From positions 2,294,001 through 2,358,000 of the forward strand of contig OX337238.1 of NCBI GenBank assembly GCA_946965045.2: 64,000 nt of DNA, in the 5' to 3' direction. Source of the stretch: Epithemia pelagica. Lineage: Eukaryota > Bacillariophyta > Bacillariophyceae > Surirellales > Surirellaceae. This document shows, one piece after another, positions 22,801 through 34,700 of the stretch. The notes beneath the pieces are model-generated. The model was given only the letters and a program-made list of their open reading frames with translations. It was not told where the DNA came from and made no database searches. The position numbers and the translations under genes are program-made. Numbering within the stretch: the stretch's first letter is position 1; each line of letters opens with the position of its first letter.

Positions 22801-25800
22801 GGAAGAGCGCAGGTCTTACAGGAAGATCAAAGTTGAGGCCCATCTTGTGGAGAATGAAATTGGTGGAGTCATCAGTGGTTCATTAGTTGCGGCCACGCAG
22901 CGGAAACCTCTTTCTCGAAAACAGTACATGGAGGATATTAGGAGCAACATTGGGAATGACTTTAAAGAGGAACGCTGGCAAAGAACTCTTGTCTACGATG
23001 AATACGAGGAATATGTCAACTGGAAGCAGCGAAAGGAAATGTACGATTTTGGTGATGTTGTAATGAGGCTATTGCAGGAAGACGTCCCACAGTACTTCTC
23101 ATCAGGTAGGAGAGAATTTCGGTGAATGGCCCGTTTTACGATGCAATAACTCACCAATGAATATCTCGTGATTTTACCAAATTCAGCATACTTGGACGAA
23201 ATTCAGGATCTTTCCTATGCCGCGATTTATCTCATCTGTACATTGGCGGGTAAAGAAAGACTGCGATGGGTCTGTGCTGGCGATCCAGCTCAGATGATAT
23301 CTCCTGGATGTTCGTTCACATTTGACGGATTGAAACAGACTCTTCTTGCTGTGAAACCGGGAATAGAAGACCGCGTCAAACAGGTTACCCATTTGCTAGT
23401 CAATTACCGTACAACCAAGGACGTTCTTCATTTAGCCAATGAGGTGCTTACCGTTGCCCGTAAAAATTTTCGAGGCGCGATTCCATTCGCACGCCGCGAA
23501 GAGGCGAAGAAAGACCTTGGGTTCAAAGTGCTCCTTTGTGATCGGAAAACAGCATTTCAGCAGAAGTTGAAGCTGGGAACAAATCAAGCCGTGGTTTTCT
23601 CGTCCACTAATCCAGCGGATGCAGAAAGGATCATATTGAATTGGATTGGTTCACATCCTTTTGTTGTGTCCTCCTTAGAGTCAAAAGGTCTAGAGTTCGA
23701 CGATGTCATTGTTTTCTTTGACCATGACAGAACAGTATGGAACGTCGCAGGACAATCTGCATCATCGCTCCGGATGCTTCGCGAACTTTATGTTGCCATT
23801 ACCCGAGCCCAACGTCGCGTCGTGATTTTAACGAGCGGGTCCGACTCTGACATGGTCAAGTTCTTCAACAGTCTTGACTGCGAGTTTCAAGTCGAAGGCG
23901 CTGAGTTGGTCCTGAGCGACTTCAACAAGGTGACTACTCCCGAGGAGTGGTTCAAGAAGGCTCAAGAACATTTTTTCAATGAAGTCTACTTATTGGCAGC
24001 ACGTTGCTTTGACATTGCTGGGAAATCGAGCTGGTTTCACTGGAGCCAAGGAAAACATGCCGAAACATCAGGTAATTATTCAACTGCCTGGGAGGAATAT
24101 ATTTTGGCATTGAAAGCGTTTGACGCTGAAAATGACCATGAGAATGTAGTGCATGTCGGTTTGGCTCTCGCACACCCCTCCATCGCCAAACCTTCAGAAT
24201 GGGAAAAATCATACGATACTATCGTTGATGAGGCGTTGAAGTATAGTTCGAAGATGTTGCAGAAGATTGACAGCAGTTCAAAAGTAAGATTGGCTTTACT
24301 TCGAGATGCTTGGGAAAGTATCTCGATTGATCACCTGAAGGATCAGACCCTTGCTAGTCTTTTTATCGTATACCGTGGACAACAGAGCTTGAACGCACTT
24401 GTCGCCAAAGGTGATGACGAAGACAGATTGGTAGTTGCTGAAGCGCTGCCTTCGGTTGTCGGAGATTATCACAAAGAAAAGAAAGAGTTTGCCAAAGCCT
24501 CGTCTCTCTATCTTAAGCTTGGTACTCGTGGCAGGTCTGACGCAATCGAATTCACTAAATTATCAATGCGCGAGAATGAAGAGGGCACGAGACTAGTGGA
24601 GCTTCCTGGCGTCTGCGAGAGTTGGGTTCACAGTACGATTCTTCCTCGGGATGAATACGTCGAGTTGCTTCTCCAGTTGTTCAAAGATCCACTGAATGTC
24701 CCTTCCACATTGGCAAGACGTATGCTCACATTACTTGAGAAAAATCCGATCATTACGGCGGTGGATCATATTTCCGGCGATCGCACCCAACTAAAGAAGT
24801 TTGGTTGTCGTGAATTTTTCAAGGAAATTTCTGATGCGCTAGAAGATACATACCAGAAAGGTCGTCTTGAAGCGGCGAGATGGTTCATGGACCAAAATGA
24901 AGAAGAACTCGGGTGGCAGTTCTTACATGAATGTCGTTCAAAATTGACCGATGACGAAATGTGTGTTGCTGTTCAGATGTCACGGCCCTGTCGAACATGG
25001 TTGCTTCAGGAGACAAAACAGCGCCATATCTTTCCACTTGTTTGCTTGCGAACGCTCGCTTCACAAGACTTGCCGGAAAGCGGAAAAGACACGTTCCTCG
25101 CGGTATTGTCAGAATTTGCAATTGATTTTGAGTGCTCGCTTGTGGCTCTTGTTGCTTGGTGCTTTGAAAACTATTCAGGAAGCAATGGCTCTAGGAAAGG
25201 AAAAGGTGGACGAAAGACTAAGCGTGGTCTTCATGAAAAAACGTTGGCTCCAGCGAAGATCGTTGAACCTCTTTCCATATTCTCAAGAAAGCTACTTGCA
25301 GTGTGGCCAAGGATAGCTCATTCGACAGCCGCAGAAGGTCACGCGTTCTCGGGACCAGAGATGAAAGCGTTGCTTTTCTTCGTCTACAAACGTCTCAACA
25401 TACAAGAACGAACAAAATTTGACAAGATCACGTCTAAGGACAACGACATTCGGAAAGCCTGTGAAGTGTTTGTTGAACTATGGCTAGGTACCTCGGCAGC
25501 AGATCGAGATCGATCAGTTTGTCTCTCCGCTTCCGTAACAACTTCTTTCCTGAACTCAAAAGGACTTGACAGTGTTCAGCTGTTTTCTCTTTTCCAAGCT
25601 TGGTGCTTGGGAACCAATTGCTTTGAAGATTCCTTACCTGGTGCAGCGATTCTTCCAACTGTGAAGCTCGCACTTCAAGTGGATGATGACATTCGTGCAT
25701 TTGAAATAACTCGTAGAGCACTGTCTCGCAAAAACATGACAACGAAACAACATGGTGCTGTTTTATCATTTCTTTCTTCGAATCCCTCAAACATCTCGTC

Positions 25801-26692
25801 AGCTGTCCACAAAGGTTTTTCAGATGTCGCCTTGATGTGCACCAAGTCTAGCCTTAAGGAGTGTGCCAGCACGCCAGGTGAAGCCGGCGAAGTTTTGATG
25901 ACATGGCTGGAGCGGTGCAAGAAAATTGTCACCATCAAGAACGAAGTAGATCTGTTCTCGTTCCTGGTTCTTCTGGCAGATGAAGTAGAAGTGCGACAAG
26001 ATCATATGGCAAGTATTGTGCTGCGTTGTTTTGGTCCCCACGTCTACCGCTTTACCAAGATGTATTTCAGGACGACGTCGTCATCGTCAAGTTCTCGCTC
26101 CAGCGATACGCCGTTCATGGCGGAGATAGTAAAATCGCATAGAGCGCTGTTGGACCATGTTGTGAGCAAGCATACGATTCTCCATAACTTGCACCAAAAC
26201 AACGAACCAACGGGAAAGCAACCCCACAAAGAACGGAATCAAGGTAAATCCAAGGGTGACAAGAAGAAGGGATCAAAAAAGGTACAAGGTGACCAAAAGC
26301 AGCCATACCAGAGTAGTGGCATGGAACAAAAGAACGTACCGCCATCTTCTTACCAACAGGACGACTTTGCGCAACGGTTGAGAGGTTGGGCGCAAGACGA
26401 ACCCATCAATCCTGGGTCTTCTGTGGCTACAACGGGTATCCCAGGATTAAAGTCCCTGGCTGATTTGCAAGCCCTGATACCACATGAGGCCAAGGAAGAA
26501 TACAGGAGGGCTTCCCGTGGTGCCTCGGACGAATCTGTCCAAGAACAAGAAGATGACGAGGAGGAGGGAAATTCCGGAAACAATATTGACAAGGACACGC
26601 AAAATCCGACGCACAACAAGAATAATAATAATAACAAAAAGAACAGGAAGAAATGCAAAAGAGGTCGGAACAATAACAAGAAGAAGCGTTGA
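19891..26692 (+). CDS. Tandem SF1 helicase: UPF1-like domain fused to TRANK1/UvrD-like domain
   Basis: Four exons: 19891-20561, 20625-21972, 22046-23105, 23187-26692 (introns of 63, 73 and 81 nt, all frame-preserving), giving 2,194 aa. The first intron splits the first Walker A, GPPG-TGKT (residues about 221-228). Helicase 1 then shows LAPSNAAV (Ia), LDEACQCPE (II), GDPQQLP (III), QYRMDPLI (IV), VDSFQGQEGDVV (V) and RLNVAVTRAK (VI), the UPF1/Sen1 group pattern. Helicase 2 has SRSGTGKT (about 838), YLDEIQDLS (about 1030), GDPAQMI, VNYRTTKDV, SKGLEFDDVI and YVAITRAQRR (about 1229), as in TRANK1/UvrD-like proteins. A long helical region follows with a TPR-like start (EEWFKKAQEHFFNEVYLLAARCF). 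The tail is low-complexity and basic (NNNNKKNRKK). Both ATPase sites look intact. A nucleic-acid remodelling role is likely; the substrate is unknown. The start at 19891 is the first ATG of the frame, and the N-terminus could be longer. Confidence 0.85.
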
Positions 26693-27096
26693 GCGTTGAC
26701 CATCATGGTATGAACGAGTTCATCTGTCAACCTGGCCGTAGTAGTTCCTGTAAAGCTCTCTTATAATCGATTAATGGTGGATCGCCAAAAAGAACCACAA
26801 ATCTATTTCTTTCGCGCATATCTCAAAGTCCAATGTTGTTTCGAGGTCTCTGAGTATCGTTCTGGCGCTGCTAATGTTTCAAATATGATTCTTTTTTTGT
26901 TTTATGCGTCTTTCGCGCATTCTTCCCTTGCAAAACTTTTTTACTATTTATTTTTCCAAACGATTGCGAATCATCGTTTCAACGTCCTTACAATCGTTTC
27001 TCGGCGACCACTCTTGGCAAACCGTCGTTTCAGAGGTACAATGGGAGACTCGGCTCCACCAGTTCCAACGGGTGTATCTTGGCGCATTCTATACTC
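26693..27096. other. Convergent intergenic gap
   Basis: About 400 AT-rich bases between convergent genes, with T-runs near 26888-26960. No gene supported. Confidence 0.4.
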
Positions 27097-27894
27097 TCAG
27101 CGGAACGGTCCAGTTTGAAGGCCGGCACTGGCTTCATTGTCCGCCTCCTCGGTTCGATATTTACGAGGTCTGATTTGCAGCATTTTCTTGTTGATGCTTT
27201 GTTGACCGTAAATTTCAAAGATAATTGATTGTTTGTCGCAGGCACCGCGGTTGGCACAAAAGACTGCACAGGGCGAGGAAGCAATGTTTTGGTCTTCATT
27301 GACAAAACAGGCTCGACGCCGATCGTCAATATGGACAAACATGTTTTTGCAGGCTACTCCAAGGCCTAGATTGGGACTTTCGCAACGGACTTGTCCATAT
27401 TCGCCGCCTACCAAGTGTACACTCAAGGGTTTCTCATACACACAGGAACGATCTCCATAACACAGCAAGTCGGCATCCGTCTGAATGGTGGCATCTAGAC
27501 ACGAGCCATCTTCCATATTACCCGATCCACAGTCAATGTCATGAGATTGCCAAAAGTCGGCCTGTTGACAAGCCTTTTCGGCCCAACAAAAGACGTGTTC
27601 ATTGTATTTGAATTCCACGTTGCGACAGGATTGACGCCCTTCGCAATAAACGGCTTGACACCCCGAAATCAAATACCCCTCGCAGGAACGCTCGGTCAAA
27701 CAATAAATGGTATTTTCGACATCCATGTACATGACACCGCTGGGTAACTCGTCCAAGGGGATGGTTGTTTCCTTTTCATCACCGCTTTGGACCAAACACG
27801 TGGCTTGTACCACGTGATTGACACCCAACAAGGCATTCACTGTCAGTGTGACGAACCAAACAACCACATGAGTCCTAGTTCTGCCTGGAATCAT
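27097..27894 (-). CDS. Secreted cysteine-rich protein, diatom type (paralogue of 59964-60644)
   Basis: A 265-aa frame from the ATG at 27894. The open frame extends further 5' only with non-ATG codons. The N-terminus has a hydrophobic stretch (THVVVWFVTLTVNALLGVN) ending near VVQATC, consistent with a signal peptide. The mature part has about twenty cysteines with spacings shared with the second copy: YCLTERSCEGYLISGC, YCEGRQSCRNVEFKYN, VFCWAEKACQQADF, CGSGN, CKNMFVH and SPCAVFCANRGACD. The repeated C-x4/5-C pattern suggests a disulfide-rich extracellular or wall-associated protein, similar to Cys-rich domains of unknown function common in diatoms (possibly the DUF7640 type). The C-terminus is about 35 residues longer than in the paralogue, with a basic segment. 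No catalytic motif. Confidence 0.72.
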   Translation of the reverse strand: MIPGRTRTHVVVWFVTLTVNALLGVNHVVQATCLVQSGDEKETTIPLDELPSGVMYMDVENTIYCLTERSCEGYLISGCQAVYCEGRQSCRNVEFKYNEHVFCWAEKACQQADFWQSHDIDCGSGNMEDGSCLDATIQTDADLLCYGDRSCVYEKPLSVHLVGGEYGQVRCESPNLGLGVACKNMFVHIDDRRRACFVNEDQNIASSPCAVFCANRGACDKQSIIFEIYGQQSINKKMLQIRPRKYRTEEADNEASAGLQTGPFR

Positions 27895-28745
27895 GATGAT
27901 TGAAGCAAACAACAAAAATGCCTCCAATGCAAAGACAACAACGATGCCCAACGAGGAAGGAAGAGGGTTTGATAGAATCTGTTGATGTGAGGTGAACGAA
28001 AGGAACTGGTGACTGGTGACACCGAAAACGATTCCGCGATCTTTTCTGGAAGCTTTGAAATTGAAACTCCTCCTCGTTACAGGGAAAACCAAGACATGCA
28101 CAGCATAGCCACAATAATGAGTGGTCCGAAAAGTTGTATGGTAGGAATGCGCACTTTCTGCATCCGAGCGCGCGAGAATCTTTCAGAGTTTCATATAGTC
28201 GCGGGTAGAACGCATATAATAAGGCATGCCAATCGGGAGCTATCGCTATCGGGACCCCGCTACTCTCTTGAAAAAGAAAAGGAGTAGCTAGGTGTAACAT
28301 GGCCTAGCTCTTCGGAGGAAGGGACAAGAGACAGTCTACAATAGACCCGTATCAAGAGTCGAACATGAAATAGATAGAAAACACAGGAATGTGACCATCG
28401 CATCGATTATACCATCTCTCGGTGGTTTGACGCTCCGAACCTAGGACGAGGTCATTACATATTGAGTAATTCAAGATCGATATGAACAGGGGGAAGGAGA
28501 AGGAGGGGTTCGTTCCAACCGAGTTTTGCTCAACCATCGAGTTGGTCTACGGTCCGAACCATGTTTACTCCCTGACGAACCTATCCTGTCTACATAGGAT
28601 GACCAGCGGGGAAAATCATATCTACCAACTGAACCATCCAGTATAAGATGACGATGTTTGTTATTCTTTATTTGATTCATGCATGAAAACTGAACAGTAG
28701 GACGTGTTCAGTGTCCGATTCCAGTACCCAATGCCCTATCAGCCA
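27895..28745. other. Upstream region of the Cys-rich gene, no gene seen
   Basis: About 850 bases holding the promoter of the Cys-rich gene (-) and the 3' side of the SecA-like gene (-). No ORF, RNA or repeat is convincing. Confidence 0.4.
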
Positions 28746-31700
28746 TCAGGAACAATAGGATGCGGCGAGATATTCAATGGAGAGACGATCCGCCACAGCT
28801 TCGGATATGCGCTTCGCCACTTCGGCTTGGAGCACTGTGGCCACCTCCTCCCCACTAGCAATCTGCCCAAAGATATCGGAAAGCTGAGCAGTTGTGGCAC
28901 TTGTGTACACCTTACCGCGAGGAGATGCGTTGGCAATTGCTTGGAGTTGCGACGTGGACGCCCCACCCCGAAAAGCAATGACGTGAAGCTCAAGGTCATT
29001 CCCATCATAGGTTGACTTCACGGATTGGTTGGTACTTGAGAATGTTGAGGCTGCTTGTGTCGCATCCCCAGCACATCCATCACTCATAAACACAACGACC
29101 GGGACGTGCGTTGACGGGGTCGCCAGAACCAGCTCCTTGGCAGATAGGGCGGCAGGGTAGAAACACGTGCCACCTCCTCTATAGTCAAGTGTGGTGCACA
29201 CGGTGTTAAGTTCCTTCATTCTAACAGTCGTCCGGGTGCCACCCTGAAATTGGACTACAGAAACAAGATCAGTCGAGCATTGAGTTTGATTTCTCTTGTT
29301 CAGGTATTCGTTGTACGCTGTAACGACACCAGACCAATGATTCGACATGGAACCGGACTCATCAAGGACAAACACCATGTGTTTACCATAGCCGTCAGTC
29401 AAGGTACTTCGGTTGCGATGTGTCTTTGGATCCACCAAAGGGATTGGAATCACATCTCGCTGCCCCGTATTATCAGGGTGACTGATTAAATTTTCAGACA
29501 ACTTGGACTCTGTGGTTTTCGTAGCCTTTGGATCAAAAGAACAAAGGCATAAATCAATATCCTTGGCTATCAAACTGCCAACAACATCTTTTACCTTGAG
29601 ACCAGACGGATGAAGTAGACTGTAACTATCAGCGTTCGGCGCACCGACAAAGGCAGGTGGTACCATTCCATGAGCTGGTGCATCTGTCAGAAGAACCATG
29701 AATTTGACTTCCGATGTCCAGTCCGTGGCTGATTCCCATTTTGAAGCCCGCAAGATTGCTCCCAAATGATCTTCGGCAATGTCACCTCCACCAGACGGAC
29801 TTGAGAGTGTCTTATCAATGGCTTGAAATATCATTGCTGGATCATGTATAAAGTGTTCTCCTCCCCAGCGATTCTCCATATACTGGTTATTCCCATCGTC
29901 CACATCTCTGTAGCCCATCACAGCATATCTGATTACGAAAGAAATGCCGGGAAACTGAGCTTTGAGCTTTTCACTTATAGATTTGTTTCCTGAAATGACG
30001 GCCTTCAGTGTATTTCGAGCTGGTGCTGTATACTGAGCCATGCTTCCGGTCTGATCCACAACGAAGCCAATATCGATTGTGATTTCTGATGGCATGTTCG
30101 CTTTCTTGAATGATCTATGAAGATCACAGAGGAGCGCTCCGCTCAGTTCAGAATCACCATCTAGAAGAGCATCGAAGTATTTATGGGTCTCGGTGTCGAT
30201 ACTTGTGGCTGCCGACAAATGTTTTTCGACCAAGCGACAACGTTGCTCACAGCGCCTTCGTCGAGCTTCCTCAAGAAATGAGTAAATGTCTTCTTTCGGC
30301 ACGTTGGAAGCTGCACCTTCACGGATGCCGAACTCTTTCGAGAGATCTGATTCCAACAAGATAAGTTCGTACGAGCCCTTTTTACCCTGGCGCGCTGTTC
30401 GGCCCTGGATTTGAATCTCTTCGCTAACTTCGTCCGAGAAGAATGTTTGGAGGACCAACACTCCTCCTGCTTGTTGAACTCTGTCGTCCTTGCAAAAGAA
30501 ATCTGTACCACGCCCAAACACAGCCGTACAAAGGGTCACCTGGCCGGATGTGGCAGCTCTGCTTATGGCATGTTCTTTCTCGGATGCTGTCATGTCCTCC
30601 TTCAGAGGCGATACGGTCACGTTCAATGAATTCAATTTTCCGTAGAATGGACTGTCTATGTATTCATCCATTCTTTGCTTGGAATGAAAGAAAACAATCA
30701 CAGCTCTCTTTCTCTTTCTTTCATCTTGTATGCGTTCTGTTATGCTATGGAAGTAGTCACTTCTTCCCTTGTCAATTCGTATTCCATTACCTGCCTTGTC
30801 AAAAGAGAAATTGGACTTCCCATACACACTGGGAACAAACAAAAATTTTTGTAGACCATACTTAGCCAATACGTCTTTCTCGTACTCTCCCGTGGCATCG
30901 AGAGTACCTGAGACACCCAGTACACGAGAGGGCGAAATATTCGCATACGAAAACCGACCACATGAAACTTGCATCGCCAAATGTTTCGCGACATCTTTAT
31001 CTGTCAGATTTCCCTTATCAGCTTCTTTCAAATAGGCAAAGACTGTGCGATACCCATAAACGGCTTCGAAGCTGACGCTGTCCATCACTTTGTATCCAAT
31101 ACGTCCCGACTGCTTGTCGACGTAGTAAGGTTCCTCGTCAACCAGCGAGACTTCATTCAACATTGATGTCACCTCACTTTCTAGTATGTACTCGAAATTT
31201 GGAAAAACCTTTGTGAGTGCAGAGTATGCTTGAGAGACTTTGATTTCATCAAGGCGCAATCGACGCCCTCCAGTCTTGTGGGCACTCCAAATTTGTCGTA
31301 GAATGGTCTCCACTGCGTCATCTTGTATCTGTACTACTTGGTTATAAGTTTGTCCGTAAAACTCTGAGCCGAAGAAAACGTCCACTTCATCTACCAGAAG
31401 AATTTCTGCCTCTGTGGCATCTGTAACTTTCGACTTTGTTTCCACATTACTGAGCATCCGATGAAGTGATTCCGACGTTACACATTGAGAGACTGATCCA
31501 GTGGGAATGCTGGACAAAGAATTTCCTGCACTTTTTTGATGACAACTTTCCGGGTTAGACAACGTATCATTCGAAGGATGGTCTTCATGATCCAATGACG
31601 GGGGACCAAGTTCCGAATTATTGCTCGCATTCGTCTGGTGACGAACGGGAATGCTTTCGTTAAGGGCAGTATGTGTTTGACGACCAGAAGAAGGAACAAG

Positions 31701-34700
31701 ATATCCAACAGCCTCTCGACTCGTCTTCTCAGCTTGCGTTGTGTTCAATTCACCGCGAAACAACTTTTCGGAGAGAACACGGATGTTTCCCTTCCTCGCC
31801 GTTGAATCCTCAGATAAGGTGGTGATCTTACTGTACGTGACCAGATTCTCGAGATGGAAGGCCTCAAAAATTTGACTAAAAAGGTTGTAGTCCCTCGTCG
31901 ACAAGTATTCACTGTAGCATACGCATCGCACACGGAAGCCGAACAAACTGAGGAGAACTGCTGCAGCGCCCAGGATAATCGACTTTCCCTCACCAGTGCG
32001 GATTTGCATAAGTTGACTCTCCAACGAGTCGGCCTGTAAGGACGCACAACCAAACATGCAGAGAAGAGTCAATACTTGAATGTTGTGAGGTTTCATTAGC
32101 ATTTTGTCACCAATATCGTTTTTGCTTCCGGAAGCCTCTACACGATTGTAACTTTCACCCGATTTGAGAATCGTGAAAACTGCAAAAATTCCCGCAAGGA
32201 CGAGTGGGATCTGCTTTTTTGTCGCCTCGGCCCACCCTCTACTGCAAGAGCAAGGCTTTATCGAGTAGGCTGCCTTGGTCACCCTGTCCACAAGGACTCC
32301 CAAGTCAGATTCTGGGGGTAAAAATGAACCCAACAACGATCGGTACTCTGCTTCAAAGATCCAGTAGCTCTTAAGCAATAGGTCAGTGTCTATTTGAGCT
32401 TTGGTCTCGCTCCCATTGGGACGATACACACCATATATCTCCTTCACCGTCTCTTCGACTGGTTTTTGGGTTGTTTCCTCATTCCAAACCATCGTCAAAA
32501 CCTCTTTAAATTGGCGAAATTCAGTCAGAATGGTCTGGGCAACGACATTGTCTTCTTCGGAAAACCCTTCATCACTTCGTCGAAGTCCCAAACCTAGATC
32601 GAAAAGATAACTGTAGCCCCAATCGTACTTAAGACACGACTCCAAGACTTCGCTCATCATGATTTTTGTAAACTCCCGGAAAGGTGCAAGCTCGACTAGC
32701 ACTTTGCCCATCTCAATGAAACACCGACGGAAATCTTGCATCCTGCTGATTGCAGTTGACTGGTCGGAGATGTAGCTTTTAGTCTTCTGACGTAGGGATT
32801 CGATTTCTTGCTCAACCATATTTAAGATGGACTTATACCAAGATGTCGCAAAAAAGTCAGGATGTCCTTTCAGTTTGCTCTCCATTGACTTCAGGTCTGC
32901 AATATTGCCATTGAGTAACTGATACTTGCGGTCCGCCCAGTTTGAGTCAATGTCCTTCTTTATCCTTTCCACTTCTCCTCTTACCATGTCCATTATATCA
33001 GAACAAGTCCGAGCTGAGTCCAAAGGAGGAGACACGAGATCGTTGAGAAGGTCGAGTTCATCCAGATGTACAAGAACGGTCTCAACTTGACTGTATTTCC
33101 GGTCGGCCAAAAGAGCTTTTACTTTCTGTCTCATCTCCCAAGGTATATTTCTGATGTTGCTATCAAGTGACTGGCTTTCTGATTTCGAATCACGCGCCAA
33201 CGCGAGAAGCTTCTCCTTGGCATCTTTAACTTGCAGAAACCTTTTACCACTATCACTTCCTTCATCAGGGTTTTGTTTGTCAGGATGGGTATCTTTTGCC
33301 TGAAGGCGGTAAGCCTTTTCAATGTCTTGTTTTGTTGACGAAGGAGGCAACCCCAATATAGCGTAGAGGTTGATATTTGCGAAGTCACGACCAAGGTAAA
33401 AATGTTCTTGACATATTTGAAATGTTTTGCTCAGCCATTGATCTTCTCCAAGTACTCCAGATTTAACTTCTTGATGAAATAAGGTCCCAAAGTCCGCAAT
33501 ATAACCACCAAAATGTCTTAGCTTCTGTAGCCGTTCCCTGAAAAGGCGTAAGTCAAAAGTTTCTTTCCATTCACTGAGCTTGTCAAGGTCATTTTGTAGT
33601 GTCTCGAACACCAGCTGGTTTGTAAATTTGAACTCCCGCCCATTATCTCTTGTTAACACAATACACGGAAAAGCACATACAAGTTTCCGGTACACCTCAT
33701 AGATCCGCTGGAATTCTCGGCGACGCGACTCACACAGCAGCACTTCTTTTATGTCCGAGCACAAATCACGGAACAAACTAAAAGCTTGGTCCTTAAGTTG
33801 GTTGCATCCCTCGCGCACCGATGGTATATAGTGCGAAAGGTGGCGCTCCATCATTTCAAGTGACTTGATAGTCTGACCAACGGCATAGAAGCTACGACCT
33901 TGCATCGCTGCGGTTCCAGATGAAACCTTTTGCATCACCTTCCCGTTGACCTTTCTTCTAAAATCATCGAACGAGACACCGCTAAAAACACTTCTCAGCG
34001 CACCTCTCCATGTTTTTGGGTCAAGGCCTTCCAAACGTTTCTTCCAAGAAACGACCATAGGTTCACTTAAATTCTCTTGGAAATAACTCTGCTCCGCCGT
34101 TTTTCGGGCGCTTTCCCAAGTTTCACGGAGACCTCCTATGTCTGACAGTACGTCTCGAGACGTTATGTGGCCTCTGAGGCCCATTTCGAGGGCATTGTCC
34201 AAGACTTCCAACAACCCGAGGGCATCATCATAACAGCAATTCTGCGAGACAAATTCCTTGAGACTTGTCAGTGCTTCTTGAAGCGTGTTGACAAGTGTGA
34301 TTTGTGTATCGTGGTATACAACAACAAGTTCAGGTATCTCCGGGGACTTCTGTTCAGTGGCAGACTTCAGCGAATTAAGATGACTGACCAGTTTCTTGTT
34401 CTCGAACCAGCTCTTTGCGAATGCTTTCACATCAGCTTCACACCTATTGACGGTCTGGTCAAAGTTCCGTTTTGCTTGACTTACTGCTTTAGTCGTTGCA
34501 GTAGTAAAGGAACTCTTTAAATGTCTTTCGAATGTATTTGCATACATTCGATTTGTCCCAAGCGCAACGAAATCGAACGAGTTCGAAGCTCGCTTAATCT
34601 TTTGCACGAAGTCCATTGTGAATTTGTTAACGTCTTCTTCAATTTTCTTCAACGTCTCGAAAACTCGAAAGTCTTCGTCCACTGAAACTAGGATCTTGCC

